The position numbers and the translations under genes are program-made. This document shows positions 1-5,220 of a stretch of DNA of 9,103 bases, piece after piece. This stretch comes from JACCXJ01 sp052387115. Lineage in GTDB: Bacteria > Pseudomonadota > Gammaproteobacteria > JACCXJ01. The notes beneath the pieces are model-generated. The model was not told the origin of the DNA. It made no database searches and was given only the letters and a program-made list of their open reading frames with translations. The stretch lies in contig JBQTJM010000086.1 in assembly GCA_052387115.1 (NCBI GenBank), forward strand, positions 1-9,103, read 5' to 3'. Position 1 is the stretch's first letter, and every line of letters starts with the position of its first letter.

Positions 1-304
1 CTAGAGACCGTTGCATTTGCCAGACCCAACCGCCGGGGGAGTCCTCCACGGGTAGGTCCTGGCAGCCCGAGACATCAGGGCTCGGGTTGGCTGCTTCGAG
101 AAGATGTACCCGCATGAGGTTGCGCTCGGCGTCATACAGGATCAGCCGCATGTACGCGAAGCGTACCACTTTGTGCAGGCTTTGCGCGAGCTCGTGAAAC
201 AGATCCGGGAGGTCGCGGTGCGCGGCGATCGTCTCCGATACCTCCAACAGGGTCCGGTACTGCTGGACACGTCCTTCGCGCGTGAGGTCAAATTCCGTGT
301 CCAT
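1..304 (-). CDS. GAF-domain protein, probably the N-terminus of a sigma-54-dependent regulator (partial)
   Basis: Minus-strand reading from an ATG at 304 is open for 101 codons and runs off the left edge. The protein starts MDTEFDLTREGRVQQYRTLL and continues with a pattern around VSETIAAHRDLPDLFHELAQ (residues 23-42), then RFAYMRLILYDAERNLMRVH. That is the opening of a GAF domain as found in FhlA-like sigma-54-dependent activators, where GAF is followed by an AAA+ domain and a Fis-type HTH. Those later domains are outside the window, so a GAF histidine kinase or diguanylate cyclase is also possible. The start is the first ATG in frame. No clear Shine-Dalgarno precedes it. A -10-like TATACT (complement of 312-317) lies only about 10 bp upstream, so any transcript from it would be almost leaderless. 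Family assignment is by remembered similarity. Confidence 0.72.
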   Translation of the reverse strand, partial: MDTEFDLTREGRVQQYRTLLEVSETIAAHRDLPDLFHELAQSLHKVVRFAYMRLILYDAERNLMRVHLLEAANPSPDVSGCQDLPVEDSPGGWVWQMQRSL

Positions 305-322
305 ATCTTTTAGTATAACGTA

Positions 323-346
323 TGGACTTCCCCCGTTTCGTGGACA
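323..346. mobile_element. Possible solitary IS3-family-like terminal repeat
   Basis: The 24 bp begin TGGACTTCCCCC and end GTGGACA. This resembles the TG...CCCCC...GTGGACA layout I recall for terminal inverted repeats of some IS3-family elements. No partner end and no transposase are visible. On the minus strand an open frame without a start (about 462-355) ends 6 bp from it, but I cannot assign that frame to a transposase. This is a weak inference from motif appearance. Confidence 0.2.
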
Positions 347-494
347 GCGGCTCAAGCAACTTCCCGCATCGCCTCGAGCTCAGGCGGCTCGCGCGAGGGT
401 TCGGAAAGGCGGTCCTCACGCAACTCGAGCCGACCCTTACGCGCGTATTTCCCGTTAGCTCGTCAAGGAACAGGATCTGCGGTTTACGGTGCGA

Positions 495-1244
495 TCAGGC
501 GTTGAAGCCGCCATCCACGTCTAGTGTCGCCCCGGTGATGAAGGCCGCGTCCGGACTTGCGAGAAAAGCGACCGCGGCGGCGACCTCTTGGGGTGCGCCA
601 TAGCGGCCGAGCGCCGTGCCCGCCTTCGCTGTTTCGGCGAAAGCGCCGTCGGCCGGGTTCATGTCGGTATTGATCGGGCCCGGCTGCACGACGTTTACCG
701 TAATGCCCTTCGGACCGAAGTCCCGCGCCCACCCCCGGGTATAGGCGGCCACGGCCGCCTTGCTCGCCGAATAGTCGGCAATACCGGGCCAGGGCGACTG
801 ACTCCCGGCAACGGAGCCGATCGAAATGATGCGCCCGCCTTCGACCATGAACGGCGCTGCCGCGCGCACGGCTGCGGCCACACCGCCGACATTGATCGCG
901 AATTGCCGATCGAGCCCCGCGACGTCCGTAGAAGGATCGCCGACCATACCGGTGACGAAGACACCGGCACTGTTGACGAGGATGTCGAGCCGGCCGAATT
1001 TCTCGATGACGGCCTTGACCAGACCTTCCACCTGGCCGGGATAGGCCTGGTCGGCCTGGAACGCCTCCGCGCGTACGCCGTGGCCTTCGAGCGCGTCGAC
1101 CACCGCCTTGGCCTTGTCGGCCGACGCCGCGTAGCTCACCGCGACGTCCGCACCATGCGCCGCAAGGCGCTTCGCGATCGCCGCGCCGATGCCGCGCGAT
1201 CCGCCGGTGACCAATGCAACTTTGCCTGCTAAGGGTTTCGCCAT
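495..1244 (-). CDS. SDR-family NAD(P)-dependent oxidoreductase (FabG-like)
   Basis: A 249-residue classical short-chain dehydrogenase/reductase, the usual length for the family. Visible motifs are the cofactor loop TGGSRGIG (residues 13-20), NSAG at 91-94 (the common form is NNAG), Asn118 in INVGG, Ser144, and the catalytic YSASK with Tyr158 and Lys162. PGPINTDM (188-195) and the C-terminal DVDGGFNA are also typical. It should reduce or oxidise a carbonyl/alcohol substrate in the cytoplasm; the substrate cannot be read from the sequence. The TGGSRGIG loop and YAAS after the second strand lean towards NADPH use. The start at 1244 is chosen because AGAGGAG lies 8 nt upstream and the FabG-like N-terminus begins there. 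An in-frame extension to ATG 1313 or TTG 1316 also has a strong Shine-Dalgarno, inside a repeat. It is divergent from the TetR gene and probably controlled by it. Confidence 0.9.
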   Translation of the reverse strand: MAKPLAGKVALVTGGSRGIGAAIAKRLAAHGADVAVSYAASADKAKAVVDALEGHGVRAEAFQADQAYPGQVEGLVKAVIEKFGRLDILVNSAGVFVTGMVGDPSTDVAGLDRQFAINVGGVAAAVRAAAPFMVEGGRIISIGSVAGSQSPWPGIADYSASKAAVAAYTRGWARDFGPKGITVNVVQPGPINTDMNPADGAFAETAKAGTALGRYGAPQEVAAAVAFLASPDAAFITGATLDVDGGFNA

Positions 1245-1287
1245 GTCATTGCTCCTCTCTGTGAATTTCGTACCGAAGCGATGTCGT

Positions 1288-1351
1288 CGATTCGATATAC
1301 TGGCCACGCTCATCAATCGCCTCCTTAGATCCCCTCTCTCTCCGGGAGAGG
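1288..1351 (-). repeat. Dispersed repeat, copy B (in the SDR leader)
   Basis: Read on the minus strand, this copy has CCTCTCCCGGAG (1351-1340), then GGATCT, AAGGAGGCGAT, an ATG at 1313, and TGGCCAG followed by TATA and AATC. The same blocks in the same order occur on the plus strand at 7887-7955, upstream of tsaD. In both copies AAGGAGG lies exactly 6 nt before the ATG. The GC-rich part can fold (CCTCTC at 1333-1338 against GAGAGG at 1346-1351). Homology of the two copies is read directly from the sequence; their origin is inferred. Confidence 0.7.
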
Positions 1352-1428
1352 AACGCCCGCCTTGGTCATTGCGTACACACCGCCCCCCGGGAATGGAACC
1401 CGGTCGGCGTTGACGCTGTCGTCATGTG

Positions 1429-1450
1429 TTATGTACCGTACGGTATATAA
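1429..1450. promoter_or_regulatory. Palindromic operator between SDR and TetR genes
   Basis: The core TACCGTACGGTA (1434-1445) is a perfect 12-bp palindrome. Symmetry extends to 1429-1450 with a single mismatched pair (1433/1446), giving a 22-bp dyad. It lies in the divergent intergenic region and overlaps candidate -10 elements of both directions. Size, symmetry and position fit an operator for the adjacent TetR-family protein. The symmetry is seen directly; binding is inferred. Confidence 0.75.
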
Positions 1451-1451
1451 T
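1446..1451 (+). promoter_or_regulatory. -10 element for the tetR-family gene
   Basis: TATAAT, a perfect sigma-70 -10 hexamer, lies 44 bp before the ATG at 1496 and overlaps the right half of the palindrome. No convincing -35 is present at 16-18 bp spacing (1422-1429), so the promoter would be weak or need an activator. A repressor on the palindrome would occlude it, which fits autorepression. Confidence 0.5.
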
Positions 1452-1475
1452 GCACGCATGGACACGGACTGTCAA
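1447..1475 (-). promoter_or_regulatory. Candidate sigma-70 promoter for the SDR gene
   Basis: On the minus strand there is a perfect -35 TTGACA (complement of 1470-1475), a 17-bp spacer, and -10 CATTAT (complement of 1447-1452). The predicted start near 1440 falls inside the palindromic operator. That would give a leader of roughly 200 nt before the start at 1244, containing the hairpin CCGGG/CCCGG (1387-1391/1399-1403) and repeat copy B. Confidence 0.5.
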
Positions 1476-1495
1476 GGCCTTTAGTATCAATCGGT

Positions 1496-2158
1496 ATGAA
1501 AGTGAGGAACCCCCCTGCACCGGTAGGACGTCCGCGAGCCTTCGACGTCGATGAGGCCCTGGACCGGGCCCTGCAGGTCTTCTGGCGCAAGGGCTACGAG
1601 GGTACATCGCTGCCGGACCTGACCGAGGCCATGGGCATCAACCGCCCGAGCCTCTACGCCGCCTTTGGCAACAAGGAGGCGTTATTCCGCAAGGCGATCG
1701 ATCGCTACGCCGACGGGCCGGCGGCCTATGTTCGCGAGGCTCTTGAAGCGCCGACGGCCCGCGCCGTCGTCGAACGGCTGCTACGCGGGGCGGTGGACTT
1801 GCTGAGCGATCCGCGCCATCCGCCGGGATGTCTCTTGGTGCAGGGTGCGCTTGCCTGCGGAGGGGCGGCAGAGCCCATCCGGCAGGAGCTGGTCGCGCGC
1901 CGCAAAGCGGGCGAGGCGGCGATACGCCGGCGCTTCGCGCGCGCGATATCGGACGGTGACCTACCGGCCGACGCCAATGCCGCCGATCTCGCCCGCTTCA
2001 TCGCAACAGTCAACCTTGGAATGGCGGTCCAGGCAGCAGGCGGTGCCAGCCGTGATGAATTGCAACGAGTCGCCCGGATAGCGCTGCGATCTTGGCCTGA
2101 AGCGCGCAGCAGCCAGAAAAAACCTGACAGCGGAGTGCGCAGACGACTACTCGCGTGA
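1496..2158 (+). CDS. TetR/AcrR-family transcriptional regulator
   Basis: A 220-residue protein with an N-terminal TetR-type HTH. After VGRPRAFDVDEAL comes GYEGTSLPDLTEAMGINRPS (33-52), then LYAAFGNKEALFRKAIDRY (53-71), the family's recognition-helix and following-helix pattern. The ligand domain carries PPGCLLVQGALACGG, a motif I associate with the GCLL-type C-terminal domains of regulators adjacent to SDR enzymes. It is expected to act as a dimeric repressor released by a small ligand. It is divergent from the SDR gene across the 22-bp palindrome, so the likely targets are its own promoter and the SDR promoter. No clear Shine-Dalgarno precedes ATG 1496. The last 15 or so residues (SSQKKPDSGVRRRLLA) are a basic tail of unclear meaning. 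The ligand is unknown. Confidence 0.88.
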   Translation: MKVRNPPAPVGRPRAFDVDEALDRALQVFWRKGYEGTSLPDLTEAMGINRPSLYAAFGNKEALFRKAIDRYADGPAAYVREALEAPTARAVVERLLRGAVDLLSDPRHPPGCLLVQGALACGGAAEPIRQELVARRKAGEAAIRRRFARAISDGDLPADANAADLARFIATVNLGMAVQAAGGASRDELQRVARIALRSWPEARSSQKKPDSGVRRRLLA

Positions 2159-2573
2159 TGCGCAGCCGTCGAGCGGGCGCCGCGAGCGAGCGCGCCCGGG
2201 TCAACACGGTTCTCGGCCGCACGATGGAACGCGGCGCGGGATCCTGCGCTCAGCCAGCACCTCGCCGCGGCCGTGCGGCGGGGAATCTACTGCTCGTACG
2301 CGCCGGACCCACGCGTCGCCTTGCGCTGGGACACTTGACGCGCCAGTTACCCGAACCTGAGCCCGTGCCCTATCCCATGCCGTTGCGTCCCCTGAGTCCA
2401 CCGGAGTTCCCTTCGACGGCGACTAACGGTGCCGCCGAGGTCCCGGCAACCATCAAGAGGAACGCTGAAATGGCTTGAGTGATTGGCGAGCAAAGGGGCA
2501 CCGGGGGGCGCCTTGACCCTCCTACTCGGTCGTGGCGCCCTTCGCGGGTCTGGGACCTAAGGGGTCTTTCCCC
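2159..2573. other. Intergenic stretch with no convincing gene
   Basis: This GC-rich stretch of about 415 bp lies between the convergent TetR and DUF1640-like genes. One plus frame is open to 2478, but its residues are Pro/Arg-rich and low in complexity, with no recognisable domain and no ribosome binding site. A second plus frame gives a short protein-like string (WNAARDPALSQHLAAAVRRG and a little more) ending at a stop near 2337, with no start codon. It could be a degraded gene fragment. The right end holds two hairpins, listed separately. Confidence 0.4.
2506..2540. other. Strong two-tier hairpin
   Basis: GGGCGCC (2506-2512) pairs with GGCGCCC (2534-2540). Inside it GACC (2515-2518) pairs with GGTC (2528-2531), leaving a 2x2 internal loop and a 9-nt apical loop. 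It lies between two converging genes, without a T-run on either strand. It could be a bidirectional 3'-end structure or part of a small RNA; the sequence does not decide. Confidence 0.5.
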
Positions 2574-2574
2574 T
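2560..2574 (-). terminator. Possible weak terminator after the DUF1640-like gene
   Basis: AGGGG (2560-2564) and CCCCT (2570-2574) form a 5-bp stem with a 5-nt loop. It touches the stop codon of the minus-strand gene at 2574. On the minus strand it is not followed by a T-run (TTAGG follows), so intrinsic termination would be inefficient. The larger hairpin at 2506-2540 may help. Confidence 0.3.
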
Positions 2575-2864
2575 CATAGCAACTTCACGATCGCCGCATA
2601 GATCGCGGTCAAGGCGACCATCACGCCGAGCATGATTTGTAGCTGGCGATTGAGCATCGCTTGGATGCGCGCCTCGAGCTCGGCGATGTCGAGCTTCGTT
2701 GCCATCCTAAGCTCCGCGATGTCCGCCTTGGTGGCGAGATCCTGGCTCGCTTGCCCCAGGGCATCGGCGAGCGCTTCAGCTTGGGCCTTGGCATGGGCAT
2801 CCGGCACGCCGGTGGCCTTCAGGGCCGCGGCGTACCTGAGCGTGTCAAAGGTCACTGCTGTCAT
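2574..2864 (-). CDS. DUF1640-like coiled-coil protein with C-terminal membrane anchor
   Basis: A 96-residue protein beginning MTAVTFDTLRYAAALKATGV, followed by an Ala-rich helix. The segments ATKADIAELR (44-53) and ATKLDIAELE (55-64) are a direct 11-residue repeat, the hendecad spacing typical of coiled coils. Residues about 75-95 (LQIMLGVMVALTAIYAAIVK) form one hydrophobic segment that ends the protein. The layout of TFDTL start, coiled coil and terminal membrane helix matches bacterial DUF1640 (CCDC90-like) proteins. They probably oligomerise at the inner membrane; no biochemical role is established to my knowledge. The Shine-Dalgarno is poor (AGGA about 11 nt upstream), and GGGG/CCCC flanking it could pair. 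It follows the tRNA on the same strand, about 110 bp downstream. Confidence 0.75.
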   Translation of the reverse strand: MTAVTFDTLRYAAALKATGVPDAHAKAQAEALADALGQASQDLATKADIAELRMATKLDIAELEARIQAMLNRQLQIMLGVMVALTAIYAAIVKLL

Positions 2865-2900
2865 GGGGGCTTCTGTCCTGCTCCCCAGGCGGCGGCCGCT

Positions 2901-2919
2901 GGTACCCGGAGCGGTACCC
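2901..2919. repeat. Short direct repeat / dyad upstream of the DUF1640-like gene
   Basis: GGTACCC occurs at 2901-2907 and 2913-2919, 12 bp apart. Because GGTACC is itself palindromic, the pair is also an inverted repeat. It lies about 37-55 bp upstream of the minus-strand start at 2864, where an operator would be expected. It could equally be chance in GC-rich DNA. Confidence 0.3.
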
Positions 2920-2975
2920 AGGAGGGGACTTTTAGGGTCATCCGGCGGGTCGGTTTCTTCAAGCCGTTGATTTTA

Positions 2976-3052
<77 letters not shown>

Positions 3053-3069
3053 CCAGTGACCGGCGGCGC

Positions 3070-4947
3070 TTAATCGAGGAACGTGCGCAGTTGCTCGGAA
3101 CGGGATGGGTGCCGCAGTTTGCGCAGCGCCTTCGCCTCGATCTGGCGGATGCGTTCGCGCGTGACGTCGAACTGCTTCCCCACCTCTTCAAGGGTGTGGT
3201 CGGTGTTCATGTCGATCCCGAAGCGCATCTGCAAGACCTTGGTCTCCCGTGGCGTCAGGCCGGCCAGCACCTCACGCGTGGTGCGGCACAGCCCCTCGAA
3301 GGTCGCGGAATCGACGGGCATCAAAGTACCCTGATCCTCGATGAAATCACCCAGGTGAGAGTCTTCGTCGTCGCCGATCGGGGTCTCCATGGAGATCGGC
3401 TCCTTGGCGATTTTCAGCACCTTGCGGATCTTGTCCTCGGGCATGTCCATGCGCTTCGAGAGCTCCTCGGGCGTGGGCTCCCGGCCCAGCTCCTGCACGA
3501 TCTGGCGCGACACGCGATTCAGCTTGTTGATGGTCTCGATCATATGGACCGGGATCCGGATGGTGCGGGCCTGGTCGGCGATGGAACGGGTGATGGCCTG
3601 GCGGATCCACCACGTCGCATAGGTCGAAAACTTGTAGCCGCGCCGATATTCGAACTTGTCGACCGCCTTCATAAGCCCGATATTGCCTTCCTGGATCAGA
3701 TCGAGAAACAGGAGGCCGCGATTGGTGTATTTCTTGGCGATCGAAATGACGAGGCGCAGGTTGGCCTCGACCATCTCCTTTTTCGCGCGCCGCGCCTTCG
3801 CCTCGCCAATCGACATGCGCCGGTTGATCTCTTTGATCTCGGAGATTGTCATACCCGCGACCTTCTCGATGGCGACGAGCCGCTTCTGGGCCTGGGCGAT
3901 ATCCTGCTCATGTTCCCCGACGGCGGCGGCCCACGGCCTGTGAGACCGTGCCAGGGACCTGACCCACTCGAGGTTCGTTTCGTTGTTTTGAAGCGCGCTG
4001 ATCACGTCCTTGCGCGGGATCCCGACGCGCTGCGTGCAGACATCCAGGATGGCGCGCTCCTGGTTGCGGATCCGGTCGACCACCTGCCGAACCGCGCCGC
4101 TCAGCCGGTCGGTCAGTTTCGGAACGAATCGAAATTCCAGGACCACGGCGCACAACTGTTCACGGAGCTTGACCGTCCGGGGCTCACTGCGCCCATGGCG
4201 TTTGATGGTGGCGCCGAGCTTCGCGTGTAACCGCCGCAGGTGCTCGAACTTCTCGCGCACATCGTCGGGATTCAACTGACCGCTCAAGGGATCGGCGTCC
4301 TCTGTGTCCGCGCGGTTGTCGACCTCCTCTTCCTCCTCCCCATCCGCCTGACGGACACGCGCACGCTGGTCGATCGGACCGTGATCGCCGGGCTTGCCCT
4401 CGTCACCGGCGACGAACCCGCTCAAGACCTCGCTCAACTTGATCTCCCCCGCCACGACCCGGTCGAACTCGCCGAGGACCGTATCGACGACGCGCGGGAA
4501 GTCGGCGAGCGCCGAGAGCACCTGGTTCAGGCCCTCCTCGATGCGCTTGGCGATGGCGATCTCACCTTCGCGCGTCAAGAGGTCCACGGTCCCCATCTCA
4601 CGCATGTACATGCGTACCGGGTCGGGGGTGCGCCCGAGCTCCTCGTCCACGGTCGCGAGCGCCGCGGCCGCCTCGTCGGCGGCGTCTTCGTCGGTCGCGA
4701 TCGCGACCTCTCCGCCCAAGAGCAGCGACTCGATGTCCGGGGCCGTCTCGTGAACAGAGATCCCCATGTCGTTGATCATGCTGATAATATCTTCGATCTG
4801 CTCGGGATCGACGATGCCCTCCGGGAGGTGGTCGTTGACCTCGTGGTAAGTCAAAAACCCCTGTTCCTTACCTTTCGCTATCAATCGCTTGAGCTGCGAG
4901 CGCTCGTCACCGCTATCAATGTCGTCGAGGGTTTCCATGGTGGCCAT
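3070..4947 (-). CDS. rpoD: RNA polymerase primary sigma factor RpoD (sigma-70)
   Basis: A 625-residue housekeeping sigma factor. Region 1.1 is near the N-terminus (QLKRLIAKGKEQGFLTYHEV, 18-37). Region 1.2 is around DPVRMYMREMG (109-119). A long non-conserved insert of gammaproteobacterial type, with an acidic EEEEE run at 204-208, spans roughly 180-380. Region 2 includes LIQEGNIGLMKAVDKFEYRR (417-436) and the -10-recognition helix with WWIRQAITRSIADQ (446-459). The sigma finger is MDMPEDKI through PIGDDEDSHLGDFIED. Region 4.2 is TLEEVGKQFDVTRERIRQIE (585-604). It directs core polymerase to most promoters. The start ATG 4947 fits family length, but no Shine-Dalgarno is visible; ATG 4938 is an alternative. 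It lies downstream of dnaG across a 260-bp repeat-filled gap, with the tRNA following. Confidence 0.98.
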   Translation of the reverse strand: MATMETLDDIDSGDERSQLKRLIAKGKEQGFLTYHEVNDHLPEGIVDPEQIEDIISMINDMGISVHETAPDIESLLLGGEVAIATDEDAADEAAAALATVDEELGRTPDPVRMYMREMGTVDLLTREGEIAIAKRIEEGLNQVLSALADFPRVVDTVLGEFDRVVAGEIKLSEVLSGFVAGDEGKPGDHGPIDQRARVRQADGEEEEEVDNRADTEDADPLSGQLNPDDVREKFEHLRRLHAKLGATIKRHGRSEPRTVKLREQLCAVVLEFRFVPKLTDRLSGAVRQVVDRIRNQERAILDVCTQRVGIPRKDVISALQNNETNLEWVRSLARSHRPWAAAVGEHEQDIAQAQKRLVAIEKVAGMTISEIKEINRRMSIGEAKARRAKKEMVEANLRLVISIAKKYTNRGLLFLDLIQEGNIGLMKAVDKFEYRRGYKFSTYATWWIRQAITRSIADQARTIRIPVHMIETINKLNRVSRQIVQELGREPTPEELSKRMDMPEDKIRKVLKIAKEPISMETPIGDDEDSHLGDFIEDQGTLMPVDSATFEGLCRTTREVLAGLTPRETKVLQMRFGIDMNTDHTLEEVGKQFDVTRERIRQIEAKALRKLRHPSRSEQLRTFLD

Positions 4948-4982
4948 AAATTTAATATCAAGTAGTTAAGACCATCAACCGA

Positions 4983-4988
4983 AGTATA
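4983..4988 (-). promoter_or_regulatory. Candidate -10 element for rpoD
   Basis: On the minus strand TATACT (5 of 6 consensus) lies 35 bp upstream of the rpoD ATG. The sequence at -35 spacing (complement of 5006-5011, TGGCGG) is poor and lies within the tandem repeat. A separate rpoD promoter would fit known operons of this type, where rpoD has internal promoters. The evidence here is only a hexamer. Confidence 0.3.
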
Positions 4989-4990
4989 GT

Positions 4991-5220
4991 TTTGGCCCGC
5001 CACACCCGCCAGGTTGTGCGTGACCGGCCAAGCCTGAGACACTCAAAACTTTGATTTCTATTTGATCTGGCCACCCCCGCCAGGTTCCACGTGACCGGCC
5101 AAGCCTGAGACGCTCAAAACTTTGATTGCTATTTGATCTGGCTTGGCCCGCCACCCCCGCCAGGTTCCGCGTGACCGGCCGAGCCTGAGACGCTCAAAAC
5201 TTTAAGTCTATTTGATCTGG
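4991..5220. repeat. Threefold tandem repeat between dnaG and rpoD
   Basis: Three head-to-tail units of about 71-80 bp fill the intergenic gap. The anchor CCGCCAGGTT starts at 5006, 5077 and 5157 (periods 71 and 80; the shorter period reflects a 9-bp deletion near 5071). Each unit carries the block GACCGGCC(A/G)AGCCTGAGAC, then CTCAAAACTTT, then CTATTTGATCTGGC. TCAAAACTTTGA is palindromic in units 1 and 2 (5043-5054, 5114-5125) and decayed in unit 3 (5194-5205). TTGGCC/GGCCAA-type arms can fold: 4992-4997 with 5026-5031, and 5140-5148 with 5177-5185. The end of unit 3 is the dnaG stop region, so every unit contains a copy of the last dnaG codons (CCAGATCAAATAG on the minus strand). No T-run follows the stems, so they do not look like intrinsic terminators. 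Confidence 0.93.

Noticed and set aside
104..313. Plus-strand open frame of 69 codons near the left edge
   Set aside because: It lies antisense to the GAF-domain reading frame on the minus strand, which has recognisable domain sequence; the plus product has none.
355..462. Minus-strand open frame reading GKYARKGRLELREDRLSEPS and on to a stop at 352
   Set aside because: The composition looks protein-like, but it is only 36 codons long between stops, has no usable start, and cannot be linked to a known family. At most a gene fragment.
322..603. Plus-strand open frame of 93 codons
   Set aside because: Its second half is antisense to the SDR gene, and the first half is only the IS-end-like and intergenic stretch. 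No domain and no ribosome binding site.
2155..2478. Plus-strand open frame of 107 codons after the TetR gene
   Set aside because: Pro/Arg-rich translation without domain, signal or Shine-Dalgarno; long open frames arise by chance at this GC content.
3091..4965. Long plus-strand open frames opposite rpoD (3091-4230 and 4240-4965)
   Set aside because: They are antisense shadows of a clear sigma-70 gene; GC-rich codon bias creates open antisense frames.
4991..5220. CRISPR array interpretation of the three repeats
   Set aside because: Units are homologous along nearly their whole length, there are no unique spacers, and no cas genes are present. It is a plain tandem duplication.
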